A DNA stretch of 47,692 nt from Sedimentisphaerales bacterium (GCA_016930635.1 JAFGGI010000021.1:1-47692), one strand, 5' to 3'; positions 9,501-17,199 are shown, counted from the stretch's first letter. The notes: generated by a model not told the origin, from the sequence alone. Numbers and translations: made by a program.

Positions 9501-9645
9501 ATTTGAAAATATCACTGGAAATAATTCAGCATATCTTGACTATTGCACAGATAGTAATTTTGTCAACGTCAACGTATCCTCATGGACCGTCGATACCGGC
9601 TGTACCGGAAATACAAGCAGCGGCAGCCCCGGCTGTCCATTCTAA
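6568..9645 (+). CDS. Secreted GH28 polygalacturonase with propeller, dockerin-like and Fn3 modules
   Basis: The 1025-residue protein has a signal peptide (residues 1-22, ending LLSGSVLA). Residues 25-440 form repeats of about 57 residues (AxDxxGNVYVTGY ... VTIKYDxxGNxxW), typical of SBBP-type beta-propellers. GDLNGDCKVDMGDYLLFA (from 448) is a planctomycete-style dockerin-like segment with a calcium-loop pattern. Residues 510-595 resemble a fibronectin type III domain (YNVYQNGSFLGNT). From 598 onward is a right-handed beta-helix of GH28: DYGAAADG start, NGDGV near 804, GDD near 827, GHGG near 861 and RMK near 898, which are the four catalytic or binding motifs. It would hydrolyse alpha-1,4-galacturonan outside the cell. 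No PEP-CTERM tail is present. It pairs functionally with the PL4 lyase. Confidence 0.9.
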   Translation: MDFHKISLVLVIMLLLSGSVLAVLPPETGWVARYQGNAGGWDSAEDIALDSAGNVYVTGYAKRTGTNYDFVTIKYSAGGTALWTQPYDYNTSSDFALAMAVDSGSNVIVAGFGYNPDTSYDGLIVKYDSLGNKLWAKRFDGDSTNDQFYDVAVDAAGNIYACGITDDDALIVKFTPDGTIAWDRSYNGPAGDIDSFYKVITDIGGNIYACGDASGILTGSDCLIIKYDSAGNQQWAKQHAGYEDGWDLFVDMTADAAGNVYVTGSVETITDSNYVTIKYDTAGNPIWTSYYTGTSVGWDDAYAVILDKDGNVLVTGRTQGTSSSDVGTVKYNGQTGAPIWNVPYNGTGNASDFGQSITTDYLGNVYVHGRTTQLSSRDYLTLGYNSDGIHQWTKTYDGPAATEDIGTAMAFDNGLIYATGYSKGTDGSYDYATVKYIYNYCTLPSAMPGDLNGDCKVDMGDYLLFADNYISWQNDYPVLSNIADDWLECHLAEQSGCHYTPANLNAPQNPMVPPMAYDDTGLILIWSKPKDYSNVASYNVYQNGSFLGNTTNLFYNVSGLSPNTMYPFTVASVNAAGAELAISTTCYATTANTPDVFYPEDYGAAADGITKDTAAIQAAIEACTPGGKVHLRAGKTFLSGAVFLKSNMTFQVDGTILGSSLAADYPLTSRRFPYYPAGNNFMGLVNAYSNYTTPETFGQPYGAITNVRICGSGVINGCEGYSASNPHQILDHGDTPLGIAQIEAASYDSTRRGDMVTVKGVDNIYVGGWNGTLTLVYPSEHTIFISYCNQVTVADVDCQTFDIHNGDGVNLCTSDTAYIFNSYFDTGDDCINMNAGQGQQGVDENRPVQNVRVFNCTTERGHGGYVIGSFTAAWVQDSLIEDCLFQNNDPHSNGKGIRMKTGNNNGGGARRITCRDIVISGCSEEGIFLDSTYNAGAGYFPAGPGQFSGNVFKNITITSGDESIFINGLSGTPHTNNIFENITGNNSAYLDYCTDSNFVNVNVSSWTVDTGCTGNTSSGSPGCPF

Positions 9646-9657
9646 ACAAACAGTTAA

Positions 9658-9695
9658 CAGCTGACAGTGTACAGATTTCTGTACACTGTCAGCTG
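9658..9695. terminator. Perfect 16-bp inverted repeat after the polygalacturonase gene
   Basis: CAGCTGACAGTGTACA (9658-9673) and its exact complement (9680-9695) surround a 6-base loop, 12 bases after the polygalacturonase stop. There is no run of T after it on the plus strand, so it may be a transcript-end stabiliser or a protein site rather than a standard intrinsic terminator. Confidence 0.5.
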
Positions 9696-9734
9696 AAAAA
9701 CCCATCTTATTTACTCTCTTTCAAAGGATTCCCT

Positions 9735-11240
9735 ATGAATACTACCGCTCTATCTACACAAAATCTCATTTATGCTGCCGGCCTGTATGAAAAACTGAAA
9801 AATACTATGCCCAAAAGCCGGACCGATTTAAAAAATTATCTCAGGGTCTTTGCTCGTTTAAACATCCCTGATAAAAAAATCTGTCCCGAACACAACAGCC
9901 CCGCCGACTACCTGTGGCACTGTTACACAGAGCTAACAGAGCCCGGAGCGAAAGCGACGGGTGACTGCATCGTCTGGGCGCCAAGAGGAGGCGGCAAAAC
10001 TCTTATCGCCGCCGCTGCTACCCTTCTGGACTGTATCTTTAAACCGGGCTGTAAAGTAAGGATCCTTGCAGGCAGCGAAACTCAGGCCCAAAGGATGTAC
10101 GACTACCTGCTCACTCTTTTACATAACGGCTTTGAAGGTTTTCTCGCCGCCCCTGTCCGCAGGAACAGGTGCGCCTTTCTCAACGGCTCAGATGTCGAGG
10201 TCCTTACACAATCGCACGCCTCTGTCCGCGGCAGTCATATCAACAAATTAAGATGTGATGAAGTCGAACTGTTCGATCCCCAGGTCCTCGAAGCTGCAAA
10301 ATTCGTCACAAAAAGTACGGATAAAATAACCGGTGCAATGGAATCGCTGAGCACAATGCACCAGCCTTTCGGAATTATGCACGACCTTGTCAACAGTGCC
10401 TCAGTATCAAATATACCCGTATTCAAATGGTGTATCTGGGAAGTGATAGAGAACTGCCCGCCCGAAAGAAGCTGCTCAAGATGCCCGCTCAACAGCGACT
10501 GCCAGGGTAAAGCAAGAAAGGCAGAAGGCTTTCTAAAAATAGATGATTGTATAGCTCAGATGCGCCGAAGCAGCAGAAGTGCATTCGAATCTGAAATGCT
10601 GTGTCTGCGGCCATCACTTGAAAACGTCGTCTTCGCAGAGTTCTACCCTGATATACACATCGCGCCTGTAAACTACGACAGCAGCCTGCCTTTATATCGC
10701 ACTATAGACTTTGGCTTTGTAAATCCTTTCGTCTGCCTGTGGATACAGATTGACCCTAACGGCATAATCCGCATCATCGATGAATATGTAAAAAGCAGGC
10801 AGACTATCGATGTACACACAGAGGAAATTAAAAACAGGACTCCATATAATGAAGAAAATGTCATCGCCACCTTCTGCGACCCTGCCGGTGCAGGTGTAAA
10901 TGACGTAACGGGAACAAGTCCGATTTTCTCTCTCAGACAGGCCGGGGTAAAGATACGTTATAAAAGAAGCCCGATACTTCAGGGTGTAGAACTTATCCGC
11001 AGGGCTTTGCGCACAGGTGACGGACAAAGCCGCCTGGTTATAAATCCGCGTTGCGGCAGACTCATCGAGGCAATGCAGTGCTATCATTATCCTCCCTCCC
11101 ATTCGACAAGCTCAGGGCAGGCCGGCTTTGCTGATGAACTGCCTTTAAAAGACGGTATTTATGACCACCCCATCGATGCCCTGCGATACTTCTTTGTAAA
11201 CTACAACTGCTCATCTGCCGCCAAAAAGAGAAGATATTAG
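9735..11240 (+). CDS. Phage terminase large subunit-like ATPase/nuclease
   Basis: The 501-residue protein has the terminase pattern. A Walker A motif in WAPRGGGKTLIAAAA lies near residue 80. A Walker B-like LRCDEVEL lies near 175. A C-terminal RNase H-like nuclease begins with the acidic strand TIDFGFVNPF and continues with TFCDPAG and DHPIDALRYFF. In phages the large subunit pumps DNA into the capsid and cuts it. The ATG at 9735 is chosen for the AAAGGA at 9723-9728; upstream codons run back into the polygalacturonase end. A four-Cys cluster (CPPERSCSRCPLNSDCQGKA) could bind metal. No portal, protease or capsid gene follows, so this looks like a relic or a domesticated copy. Two short dispersed repeats lie in frame inside it, at 9937-9963 and 11100-11122. 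Confidence 0.75.
   Translation: MNTTALSTQNLIYAAGLYEKLKNTMPKSRTDLKNYLRVFARLNIPDKKICPEHNSPADYLWHCYTELTEPGAKATGDCIVWAPRGGGKTLIAAAATLLDCIFKPGCKVRILAGSETQAQRMYDYLLTLLHNGFEGFLAAPVRRNRCAFLNGSDVEVLTQSHASVRGSHINKLRCDEVELFDPQVLEAAKFVTKSTDKITGAMESLSTMHQPFGIMHDLVNSASVSNIPVFKWCIWEVIENCPPERSCSRCPLNSDCQGKARKAEGFLKIDDCIAQMRRSSRSAFESEMLCLRPSLENVVFAEFYPDIHIAPVNYDSSLPLYRTIDFGFVNPFVCLWIQIDPNGIIRIIDEYVKSRQTIDVHTEEIKNRTPYNEENVIATFCDPAGAGVNDVTGTSPIFSLRQAGVKIRYKRSPILQGVELIRRALRTGDGQSRLVINPRCGRLIEAMQCYHYPPSHSTSSGQAGFADELPLKDGIYDHPIDALRYFFVNYNCSSAAKKRRY
9937..9963 (+). repeat. Dispersed 27-bp repeat, family B, copy 1
   Basis: This copy lies in frame in the terminase-like gene and encodes EPGAKATG. It differs from the copy in secA at only 4 of 27 positions (core GGAGCGAAAG), although the two host genes are unrelated. 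Confidence 0.55.
11100..11122 (+). repeat. Dispersed short repeat, family A, copy 1
   Basis: CATTCGACAAGCTCAGGGCA followed by GGC lies in frame near the end of the terminase-like gene and reads HSTSSGQA. Related copies are at 15866-15890 (in pcm) and 22680-22703 (at the start of the flavoprotein gene). The shared core on the opposite strand is GCCTGyCyTGAGCnnnGyCGAA. Confidence 0.65.
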
Positions 11241-11279
11241 AGGTATAATTATATCTACAAACTATTTTTAAGTTATTTG

Positions 11280-11323
11280 TTGACAAAAATCTTGTCTGTT
11301 ATTAGAGTAAAGTCAGGACAAGA
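11280..11323 (+). promoter_or_regulatory. fic promoter with overlapping inverted repeat
   Basis: TTGACA at 11280-11285 and TAGAGT at 11303-11308 are 17 bases apart. TCTTGTC (11290-11296) and GACAAGA (11317-11323) form an inverted repeat that straddles the -10 box, a layout suited to repression. The Fic protein ends in a winged-helix-like region, so autorepression is possible but not shown. Confidence 0.5.
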
Positions 11324-11382
11324 ATAAGCCGATAAATCCCATTAGTCTTTTATTCACAAAGTGTTAAGGTGGACAATATATC

Positions 11383-12549
11383 ATGAATAATATTAGCAAA
11401 ATAAAGCCAAAATACCCTTGGATTAATTTTGAACTAAATTTGGCAAAATTGCCATGGCAAACATGGATAAAGCTCGGAGAATGTGTCGCAAAATGTGAAC
11501 AGATAAAAACTATACCTTTAACCCCTGAAGTAAAACAAAAACTTCACACGGTATATCTCGCAAAAGGGGTTCATGCAACAACAGCAATAGAAGGCAATAC
11601 TCTCTCAGAACAACAAGTCCAGGATATAGTTGAGAAAAAAATAGAGCTTCCTTTATCGAAACAATACCTTCAAAAGGAGGTCCAAAATATTATCGATGCC
11701 TGTAACATAATAGGAAATGAGATAATCGGCAATCAAACTGCGGCAATTAATAATGAACGATTGCGGTCATATAATAGATCAGTTTTAAAAGACGGTGTGC
11801 CATTCGCTGAAGGCACCATACCAGGAGAAATAAGACATCACTCAGTCGTTGTCGGCAATGTATATAAAGCACCTGATGCAAAAGATGTCCCAGAACTGCT
11901 TGACAATTTCTATCAATGGATCAACTCTAATGATTTTGAAAACAACACAATGCCAATTCAATTTTCGATTCTTAAGGCCATAACAGCTCATTTATACATT
12001 GTATGGATTCATCCATTTGGAGATGGTAACGGTAGAACTGCAAGACTGGTGGAATTCACAATTCTTTTACAGTCAGGTATACCAACACCTGCGGCACATT
12101 TATTGAGTAATCACTATAATCTTACAAGAGCTGAATATTATCGACAGCTCAATAAGGCCAGCAAAACAAGAGATATTACAGATTTATTTACTTATGCCAT
12201 ACAGGGATTTATAGACGGCCTTAACGAACAATTAGAATATATAAATAAACATGTACTTGATACTTGCTGGCGGGAGTATGTATATGAAACATTTAACCCC
12301 AAACCACAGGGGATTACACTGAAAAGACGCCGAAAACTTGCTTTGACTATCAGTCGGCAAGATAAAGCTTTGACAATGGATGAAATTAAACTATTGATGA
12401 GCAGAGAATATGCTAATAAATCTGCTAAAACATTAAGTCGTGATTTGAATGAAATTATTAAAATGGATCTTGTAGTACACACCAATAATACCTATCGTGC
12501 AAAAAAAGAAACAATGATAAGTTTTCTTCCTTTCAGCACAAATACTTAA
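11383..12549 (+). CDS. Fic-family AMP-transferase with C-terminal DNA-binding-like region
   Basis: The 388-residue protein carries the Fic motif HPFGDGNGRTAR starting at His210, the core that transfers AMP from ATP to a target hydroxyl. The N-terminal inhibitory helix motif TTAIEG (Thr66 to Gly71, pattern S/T-xxx-E-G/N) places it among class II Fic proteins, which hold themselves inactive until Glu70 is displaced. The region ahead of it (YLAKGVHATTAIEGNTLS) is the usual Fic_N segment. Residues after about 320 (KRRRKLALTISRQDKALTMDEIKLLMS ... SAKTLSRDLNEI) look like a winged helix. The target protein is unknown. The gene is monocistronic, bounded by its own promoter and a strong hairpin, and is AT-rich relative to its neighbours, suggesting acquisition. 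Confidence 0.88.
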   Translation: MNNISKIKPKYPWINFELNLAKLPWQTWIKLGECVAKCEQIKTIPLTPEVKQKLHTVYLAKGVHATTAIEGNTLSEQQVQDIVEKKIELPLSKQYLQKEVQNIIDACNIIGNEIIGNQTAAINNERLRSYNRSVLKDGVPFAEGTIPGEIRHHSVVVGNVYKAPDAKDVPELLDNFYQWINSNDFENNTMPIQFSILKAITAHLYIVWIHPFGDGNGRTARLVEFTILLQSGIPTPAAHLLSNHYNLTRAEYYRQLNKASKTRDITDLFTYAIQGFIDGLNEQLEYINKHVLDTCWREYVYETFNPKPQGITLKRRRKLALTISRQDKALTMDEIKLLMSREYANKSAKTLSRDLNEIIKMDLVVHTNNTYRAKKETMISFLPFSTNT

Positions 12550-12614
12550 AATATCTCTAACACTTCCCAAAAAAACTTCTGCCGCACCAAAAAGCAGGAA
12601 ATATTAACAAACAA

Positions 12615-12645
12615 AAAAGGCTGTGAATTCTTTTCACAGCCTTTT
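12615..12645. terminator. Bidirectional intrinsic terminator between fic and a PEP-CTERM gene
   Basis: AAAGGCTGTGAA and TTCACAGCCTTT pair around a short loop with A and T runs on both flanks. It ends both the fic transcript and the convergent PEP-CTERM transcript. Confidence 0.85.
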
Positions 12646-12670
12646 CGTAATTATGAGGTTCGAATAAGAA

Positions 12671-13381
12671 CTATTTTCTTTTGCCGAACATTACCGCACC
12701 AAAAGCAAGTATTGCTATAGTCGCAGGCTCAGGTATCATTGCAGCCGGCGTCGTCCGGACACTCACATTATCCACCCATATATCCGCCTGGTAATCTGTA
12801 TGATTTACCGAGCCGTATGCATTAAATCTCAGGATTACAGAAGCGATCAGATCTTCATTAATTACAATATTACTTAAAAGCTCCTGTGCTGTTACAGAAT
12901 ACGTCTCCAGACCTGTGCCCTCTGCTATCTGGAAGATATGGATTTCAGGATTAGGATTGGAAACTTCAAATACGTAATTGGAGGTTGCTTTTATATAGCC
13001 TGCTGAGCCGAGTATATTTTCTGAACTGTCCAGAAAATAAAACCGAGCTTCACCGCTTGAGTAGTTATCGCCGCTTACTTCCGCTTCAAAATCAAAACTG
13101 AAAGCCAGGCTTTCATCATAATCAAAAGTTTGCAAAAGGCTTATCCCGGTAAAGCCCTGATGATATAAGTGTCCCATTTCGCTGCCGTTCCTCTCCACCA
13201 CATCAGCAACATTAGCCATACCCAGCTGTCTGCCTGTAACGGTCCACATATCGAGATTGCCGCTTTCGAAATCATCTTCGAAAATGACTGTACCACTTGC
13301 AGGCCAGGCAAAAATACCTATCACAAATACTGCCGCTAAAAATAAATGACTTCCTACAGGATAAACTCTCATACCTCTCAT
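12671..13381 (-). CDS. Secreted PEP-CTERM protein, unknown beta-rich domain
   Basis: The 236-residue protein has a signal peptide (HLFLAAVFVIGIFAWPASG) and ends in MIPEPATIAILAFGAVMF followed by GKRK, the tripartite PEP-CTERM signal: PEP, membrane segment, basic end. Such proteins are exported and then cut and sorted by an exosortase. The mature start FEDDFESGNLDMWTVTG is typical of lectin-like jelly-roll domains in this class, and no catalytic motif is seen. AAAGGAC lies just before the ATG. It stands alone, 24 kb from the large PEP-CTERM cluster, and the bases coding its tail differ from those shared within the cluster. Its function is unknown. Confidence 0.85.
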   Translation of the reverse strand: MRGMRVYPVGSHLFLAAVFVIGIFAWPASGTVIFEDDFESGNLDMWTVTGRQLGMANVADVVERNGSEMGHLYHQGFTGISLLQTFDYDESLAFSFDFEAEVSGDNYSSGEARFYFLDSSENILGSAGYIKATSNYVFEVSNPNPEIHIFQIAEGTGLETYSVTAQELLSNIVINEDLIASVILRFNAYGSVNHTDYQADIWVDNVSVRTTPAAMIPEPATIAILAFGAVMFGKRK

Positions 13382-13552
13382 TTTTGTCCTTTTTAAAAAT
13401 TCTCTTCTCTAAAATTTATGATTGTTTCAACAATAGATACGGCCCCGAGTAAATAAATTATAGGAAACAAAACCCGCCCAGGCTGAAAAAAACAGAAAAA
13501 AACCAAAAAATAATCCCCAGGGTCCTAAAAAATCCCTCTCTATAAGATAATT

Positions 13553-15634
13553 TTATCCCACATCCACCAGGCCCAGACTGTCGGCAAATTTCCGCCCCAA
13601 TTCTGCCCTTATATTCTTATGCCCGGCTGATTTAAGCATCGCATCTTTCTCGACAAGCTCAAAGGCGTCTTTTCTCGCAAGATTCAGCAGTTCAAAATCA
13701 TCAATTATATTTGCGATCTTCAGATCAGGCAGGCCATGCTGACGAGTGCTCAAAAGCTCCCCCGGCCCCCGCAGCTTCAGGTCATGTTCTGCAATTTCAA
13801 AACCATCGCTGCTGCGCGTCATTATCTCAAGCCTGCTCTGTGCCGTTTCATTTGCACTTTGCGATACTAAAAGACAATACGACTTCGATGAACTCCTTGC
13901 TATTCTGCCGCGAAGCTGATGAAGCTGTGCAAGACCAAACCTGTCCGCCCCCTCGATAACCATTATCGTAGCATTCGGCACATCGATACCGACCTCTATC
14001 AGCACCGTCGAAACAAGACAGTGAATTTTCCCCCTGCGAAACTGGTCCATTATCTTCTGCTTATCAGCGCCCGACAATTGCCCGTGCAAAAGTCCAACAT
14101 TAAATTCCGGGAATATATTTTTGCTCAGATTCTCATACTCGGCAATTGCAGCCTTAGTTTCCCCATCCTCACTGTCGATTATTCTCGGATATACAAAGTA
14201 AGCCTGCTTTTTAGCCCTGAGCCTTTCACGGATAAACTCATAAGCCCTGGGCAGTTCTTCCGGACTGATATATCTGGTTATCACCTCTCCCCTGCCGGGC
14301 GGACAGTTTTTTATAATAGAAACATCCAGATCGCCGAAAACTGTCATCGCCAGCGTCCTTGGTATCGGCGTCGCCGTCATAACAAGACAGTGAGGCGTTG
14401 TATCCTTTCTCAGCTCGGCCCGCTGACTAACGCCGAACTTATGCTGCTCATCGATAATCACCAGCCCCAGGTTCGCAAACTGTATATCCTTCTGCAAAAG
14501 CGCAACAGTACCAACAACAATATCCGTATCGCCTGACTTTATATCATTAAGTATCTCTTTTCTCTTCGGCCCTGTCAGGCCGCCGGTAATAAGAACTCTT
14601 TTTACATCGCTGCCCCTGAGATACCGCTCGATATTTATGAAATGCTGTTCCGCCAGGATCTCCGTCGGAGCCATTATCGCAACCTGCGCTTTATTAGCCA
14701 CTGCAACAAGAGCCGCATACAAAGCAACAACCGTCTTGCCGCTGCCGACATCACCCTGCAAAAGCCTGTTCGCGGGAATTGATTTTGCCAAATCACTTAC
14801 GATTTCCTCGATTACCTTGTTCTGGTCTTCGGTGAGCAGAAACGGAAATCGTTTTCTTATCCTGCTGTCTATCTGCCCGCTGCATTTTAACGGCAGCGCC
14901 TTTGAAAAATTCCTGTTCTTGTATCGCCTAAGCGCCAGCGCCGTCTGCATCAGGAACAGCTCATCATATTTCAATCTGCGTTTAGATTTTTGGATCTGTT
15001 CTTCTTCTTTAGGATTGTGTATCCACTCAAAAGCCTTCTGCCGTTCGATAAGATTTGATCTTTTCAGAAAAGCAGTATCAAAAAACTCAGGCACAACGCC
15101 TGCCAGCCTTTCCAGTGAGCCGGATATTATCTTTTGTATCTGCCTGCTCGAAAGCCCTGCTGCCGCCGGATACACAGGCCCGCTGAATGCCTCAGCGGTT
15201 ATTTGCTCCGCTTCAACAATCCTGAACTTGGGGTTCGTAAGCTGAACCTGCCCTTTGAACTGACTTGTCTTGCCCCATACTATAAGTTTCATCCCGGGCG
15301 TAATTTTACCCTGCAGGTATTTACCATTGAACCAGATAACCCTGCAATTACCCGTATCATCACTTATATAAGCCTCGAAATACTGGGGTTTTCTATAAAA
15401 CTGAAAATCCGTACTTTCAACAGTTCCAGCCAGAGTAACGGTATGATTCGCCTTGATATCCTCGATTTTCACCGGCTCCGGCGCAAAATACCAGTCGCGC
15501 GGATAATATTCCAGCAGATCACCTGCGGTCACAACTCCAAGCTTTTCAAAAACACCTGCCCGCCCGGGACCAACACCCTTGATAAACTGCACTTTCATAT
15601 CAAGACTAAGATTATCCGCCGGTTTTGCCGTCAC
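13553..15634 (-). CDS. recG: ATP-dependent DNA helicase RecG
   Basis: The 693-residue length equals the family norm. The N-terminal wedge domain begins VQFIKGVGPGRAGVFEKLGV. The helicase core shows Walker A LLQGDVGSGKTVV, the DEQH box IIDEQHKFGVSQR, motif III MTATPIPRTLA and motif VI QLRGRIARSS. RecG remodels stalled replication forks and branched recombination intermediates. I choose the GTG start at 15634 because GGAG lies just before it and it begins two bases after the pcm stop; a start 54 bases further upstream would force a long overlap with pcm. The two genes thus form a tightly coupled pair. Confidence 0.95.
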   Translation of the reverse strand: MTAKPADNLSLDMKVQFIKGVGPGRAGVFEKLGVVTAGDLLEYYPRDWYFAPEPVKIEDIKANHTVTLAGTVESTDFQFYRKPQYFEAYISDDTGNCRVIWFNGKYLQGKITPGMKLIVWGKTSQFKGQVQLTNPKFRIVEAEQITAEAFSGPVYPAAAGLSSRQIQKIISGSLERLAGVVPEFFDTAFLKRSNLIERQKAFEWIHNPKEEEQIQKSKRRLKYDELFLMQTALALRRYKNRNFSKALPLKCSGQIDSRIRKRFPFLLTEDQNKVIEEIVSDLAKSIPANRLLQGDVGSGKTVVALYAALVAVANKAQVAIMAPTEILAEQHFINIERYLRGSDVKRVLITGGLTGPKRKEILNDIKSGDTDIVVGTVALLQKDIQFANLGLVIIDEQHKFGVSQRAELRKDTTPHCLVMTATPIPRTLAMTVFGDLDVSIIKNCPPGRGEVITRYISPEELPRAYEFIRERLRAKKQAYFVYPRIIDSEDGETKAAIAEYENLSKNIFPEFNVGLLHGQLSGADKQKIMDQFRRGKIHCLVSTVLIEVGIDVPNATIMVIEGADRFGLAQLHQLRGRIARSSSKSYCLLVSQSANETAQSRLEIMTRSSDGFEIAEHDLKLRGPGELLSTRQHGLPDLKIANIIDDFELLNLARKDAFELVEKDAMLKSAGHKNIRAELGRKFADSLGLVDVG

Positions 15635-15636
15635 TT

Positions 15637-16326
15637 TTACTCCGAATGTCCAAACTTCCCTATGAGCCTTACAAATCTGCACCCGCAAATTACCTGCGTT
15701 TGTACACCGCTTTCCTTACTTTTCCTGAACAGCACAAGTTCCTGTATATGCTCCCCGCCTACCGGCCCGACAGCCAGACCGCCGACCTTTAATTGCTGCA
15801 TCAGCGGCTCAGGCATCACCGCTGACGATGCGGTCATTATTATCCTGTCAAACTCCCTGTGCTCAGGCCTGTCCTGAGCGGAGCCGAAGGGCCAGCCGGC
15901 GCTTCCATCGCCAATATGAAAATTCACATTTGTTATACCCAGCTCAGCAAGTATCTTTCGCGCACTCAAAGAAAGGGGAGTTATCCTTTCAATCGTAAAA
16001 ACTTCTTTAGCAACCTTACTTAATACCGCTGTCTGGTACCCGCTGCCCGTGCCTATCTCAAGTACATCACAATTTTTATCTATCTCCAGAACCTGCGTCA
16101 TCAGCGCGACAATATAAGGCTGGCTGATAGTCTGCCCGCAATCGATCTGCACAGGACAGTCACGATAAGCTTCATCGGGATCCTCCGTAGGAATAAATTT
16201 CTCCCTCGGCAACTGCCCCATCGCTTCCAAAATGGCTAAGTCGACAATGTCGCGCCTCTTTAACTGCTTTTTCACCATGGCCGCCCGGGCCCTGGCGAAT
16301 TTGTCCTTTTGTCCTTCGTTTATCAT
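15637..16326 (-). CDS. pcm: Protein-L-isoaspartate O-methyltransferase
   Basis: The 229-residue protein shows the family's blocks. These are REKFIPTEDPDEAYRDCPV with GQTISQPYIVALMTQ near the N terminus, the AdoMet motif VLEIGTGSGYQTAVL, and FDRIIMTASSAVMPEPLMQQL with LAVGPVGG further on. The enzyme methylates abnormal L-isoaspartyl residues so that damaged cytosolic proteins can be repaired. Between GWP and EH, where homologues usually read GWPEHAPFDRI, there are eight extra residues (FGSAQDRP) encoded by a short dispersed repeat. The gene ends two bases before recG. The insertion lies in a surface loop region ahead of FDRII, so activity is probably kept. Confidence 0.93.
   Translation of the reverse strand: MINEGQKDKFARARAAMVKKQLKRRDIVDLAILEAMGQLPREKFIPTEDPDEAYRDCPVQIDCGQTISQPYIVALMTQVLEIDKNCDVLEIGTGSGYQTAVLSKVAKEVFTIERITPLSLSARKILAELGITNVNFHIGDGSAGWPFGSAQDRPEHREFDRIIMTASSAVMPEPLMQQLKVGGLAVGPVGGEHIQELVLFRKSKESGVQTQVICGCRFVRLIGKFGHSE
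15866..15890 (-). repeat. Dispersed short repeat, family A, copy 2
   Basis: In the coding sense of pcm the copy reads CCTTCGGCTCCGCTCAGGAC then AGGCC and encodes FGSAQDRP, in a different frame from the terminase copy. Protein family alignment from memory places it as a clean in-frame insertion. Confidence 0.65.
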
Positions 16327-16425
16327 TTTTTCACTTGACTTATTTTACATTTTATCCGATAATATAATTAGCGACTGATAGTGGCCGTCTTAGGACGACC
16401 CCCCCTTTATGGGTCAGCCGCTTTT

Positions 16426-17199
16426 TTATTTGATATAATTCTGTTTTATCCATTCAAAAATATCCTCCGTTTTGGTCTGTGCTGCCTTTGAAGTCAGCTT
16501 CTTAATCGCAGCAAAAGTCTGCTTGTCAATTTCACTCACCTTTATTTTTAGTTTATCTTCCTCATATTTTCTAATGTAATAAGCTGCAATATCAACTAAC
16601 TGAAGAGCAAAACTTTTCGAAGAATCAACAAAAAATCCCTTCTCAATAAGATTTGTTGTTTTTAATATCGAGTTAGAATCCAATCGTAATGTTTTAAGAG
16701 ATTTTTCCGCTTCATTAAATGATTCTTTCTGTTCATCAAAAATTAACATCCCCAATTCGTTCAGATTTTTTTGTTTGAGATAATGATTAATTTCCATACA
16801 AACAAATGGCAAGGCCATTATATAAGGATTAATCTTGATACCAGGGCCATATTGTTTTTCGCAAAATTCTTCGAATTTTATTTTAATAATGCGTTGATAA
16901 ACAATAGGTATCTCGTAATTAAGTAAAAGTTCAAGCATGTTATCTCTAATTGCCAGACACTCTTTCTGGCCCAAATCCTTAAAAGACTTCCGCCCGACCC
17001 GCAGATCCATAGCTTTTAGCTCAATACTATCTGGCAATTTACCTCCAAAATGTCTCCGTAAAATACCATAAAAATCCTTTTCCATAGAGAACCATTTATC
17101 CGCACGTATTATAATGGCAGCTAATACAAAAATTGGCTGTTGCGTATCTTTAAAATTAAGGCCGGTATTACCTGACTCGTCTAAATATACAAGATTCAT
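16426..17199 (-). CDS. DUF3800 domain protein
   Basis: The 257-residue protein begins MNLVYLDESGNTGLN and carries the blocks that mark DUF3800: YLDESG, an ELKA-like SIELKAMDL, a central acidic LIFDEQKES, and SKSFALQLVDIAAYYIRKYEE near the C terminus. The spaced acidic residues (Asp7, Glu8, the Asp-Glu of FDEQ and the Asp of QLVD) resemble a metal-dependent nuclease of RNase H type, but activity has not been established as far as I know. Members often occur among mobile or defence genes. GAGGAAAC precedes the ATG. The gene is AT-rich, stands alone between pcm and bioA on the other strand, and may be an acquired single-gene insertion. Confidence 0.8.
   Translation of the reverse strand: MNLVYLDESGNTGLNFKDTQQPIFVLAAIIIRADKWFSMEKDFYGILRRHFGGKLPDSIELKAMDLRVGRKSFKDLGQKECLAIRDNMLELLLNYEIPIVYQRIIKIKFEEFCEKQYGPGIKINPYIMALPFVCMEINHYLKQKNLNELGMLIFDEQKESFNEAEKSLKTLRLDSNSILKTTNLIEKGFFVDSSKSFALQLVDIAAYYIRKYEEDKLKIKVSEIDKQTFAAIKKLTSKAAQTKTEDIFEWIKQNYIK

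Noticed and set aside
13711-15877. Long plus-strand open frames opposite recG and pcm
   Set aside because: They are antisense shadows; recG and pcm motifs account for the region fully.
16377-16425. Terminator or mobile-element end between pcm and the DUF3800 gene
   Set aside because: The C-run and short inverted stretches do not form a convincing stem and no duplication of flanks is visible.
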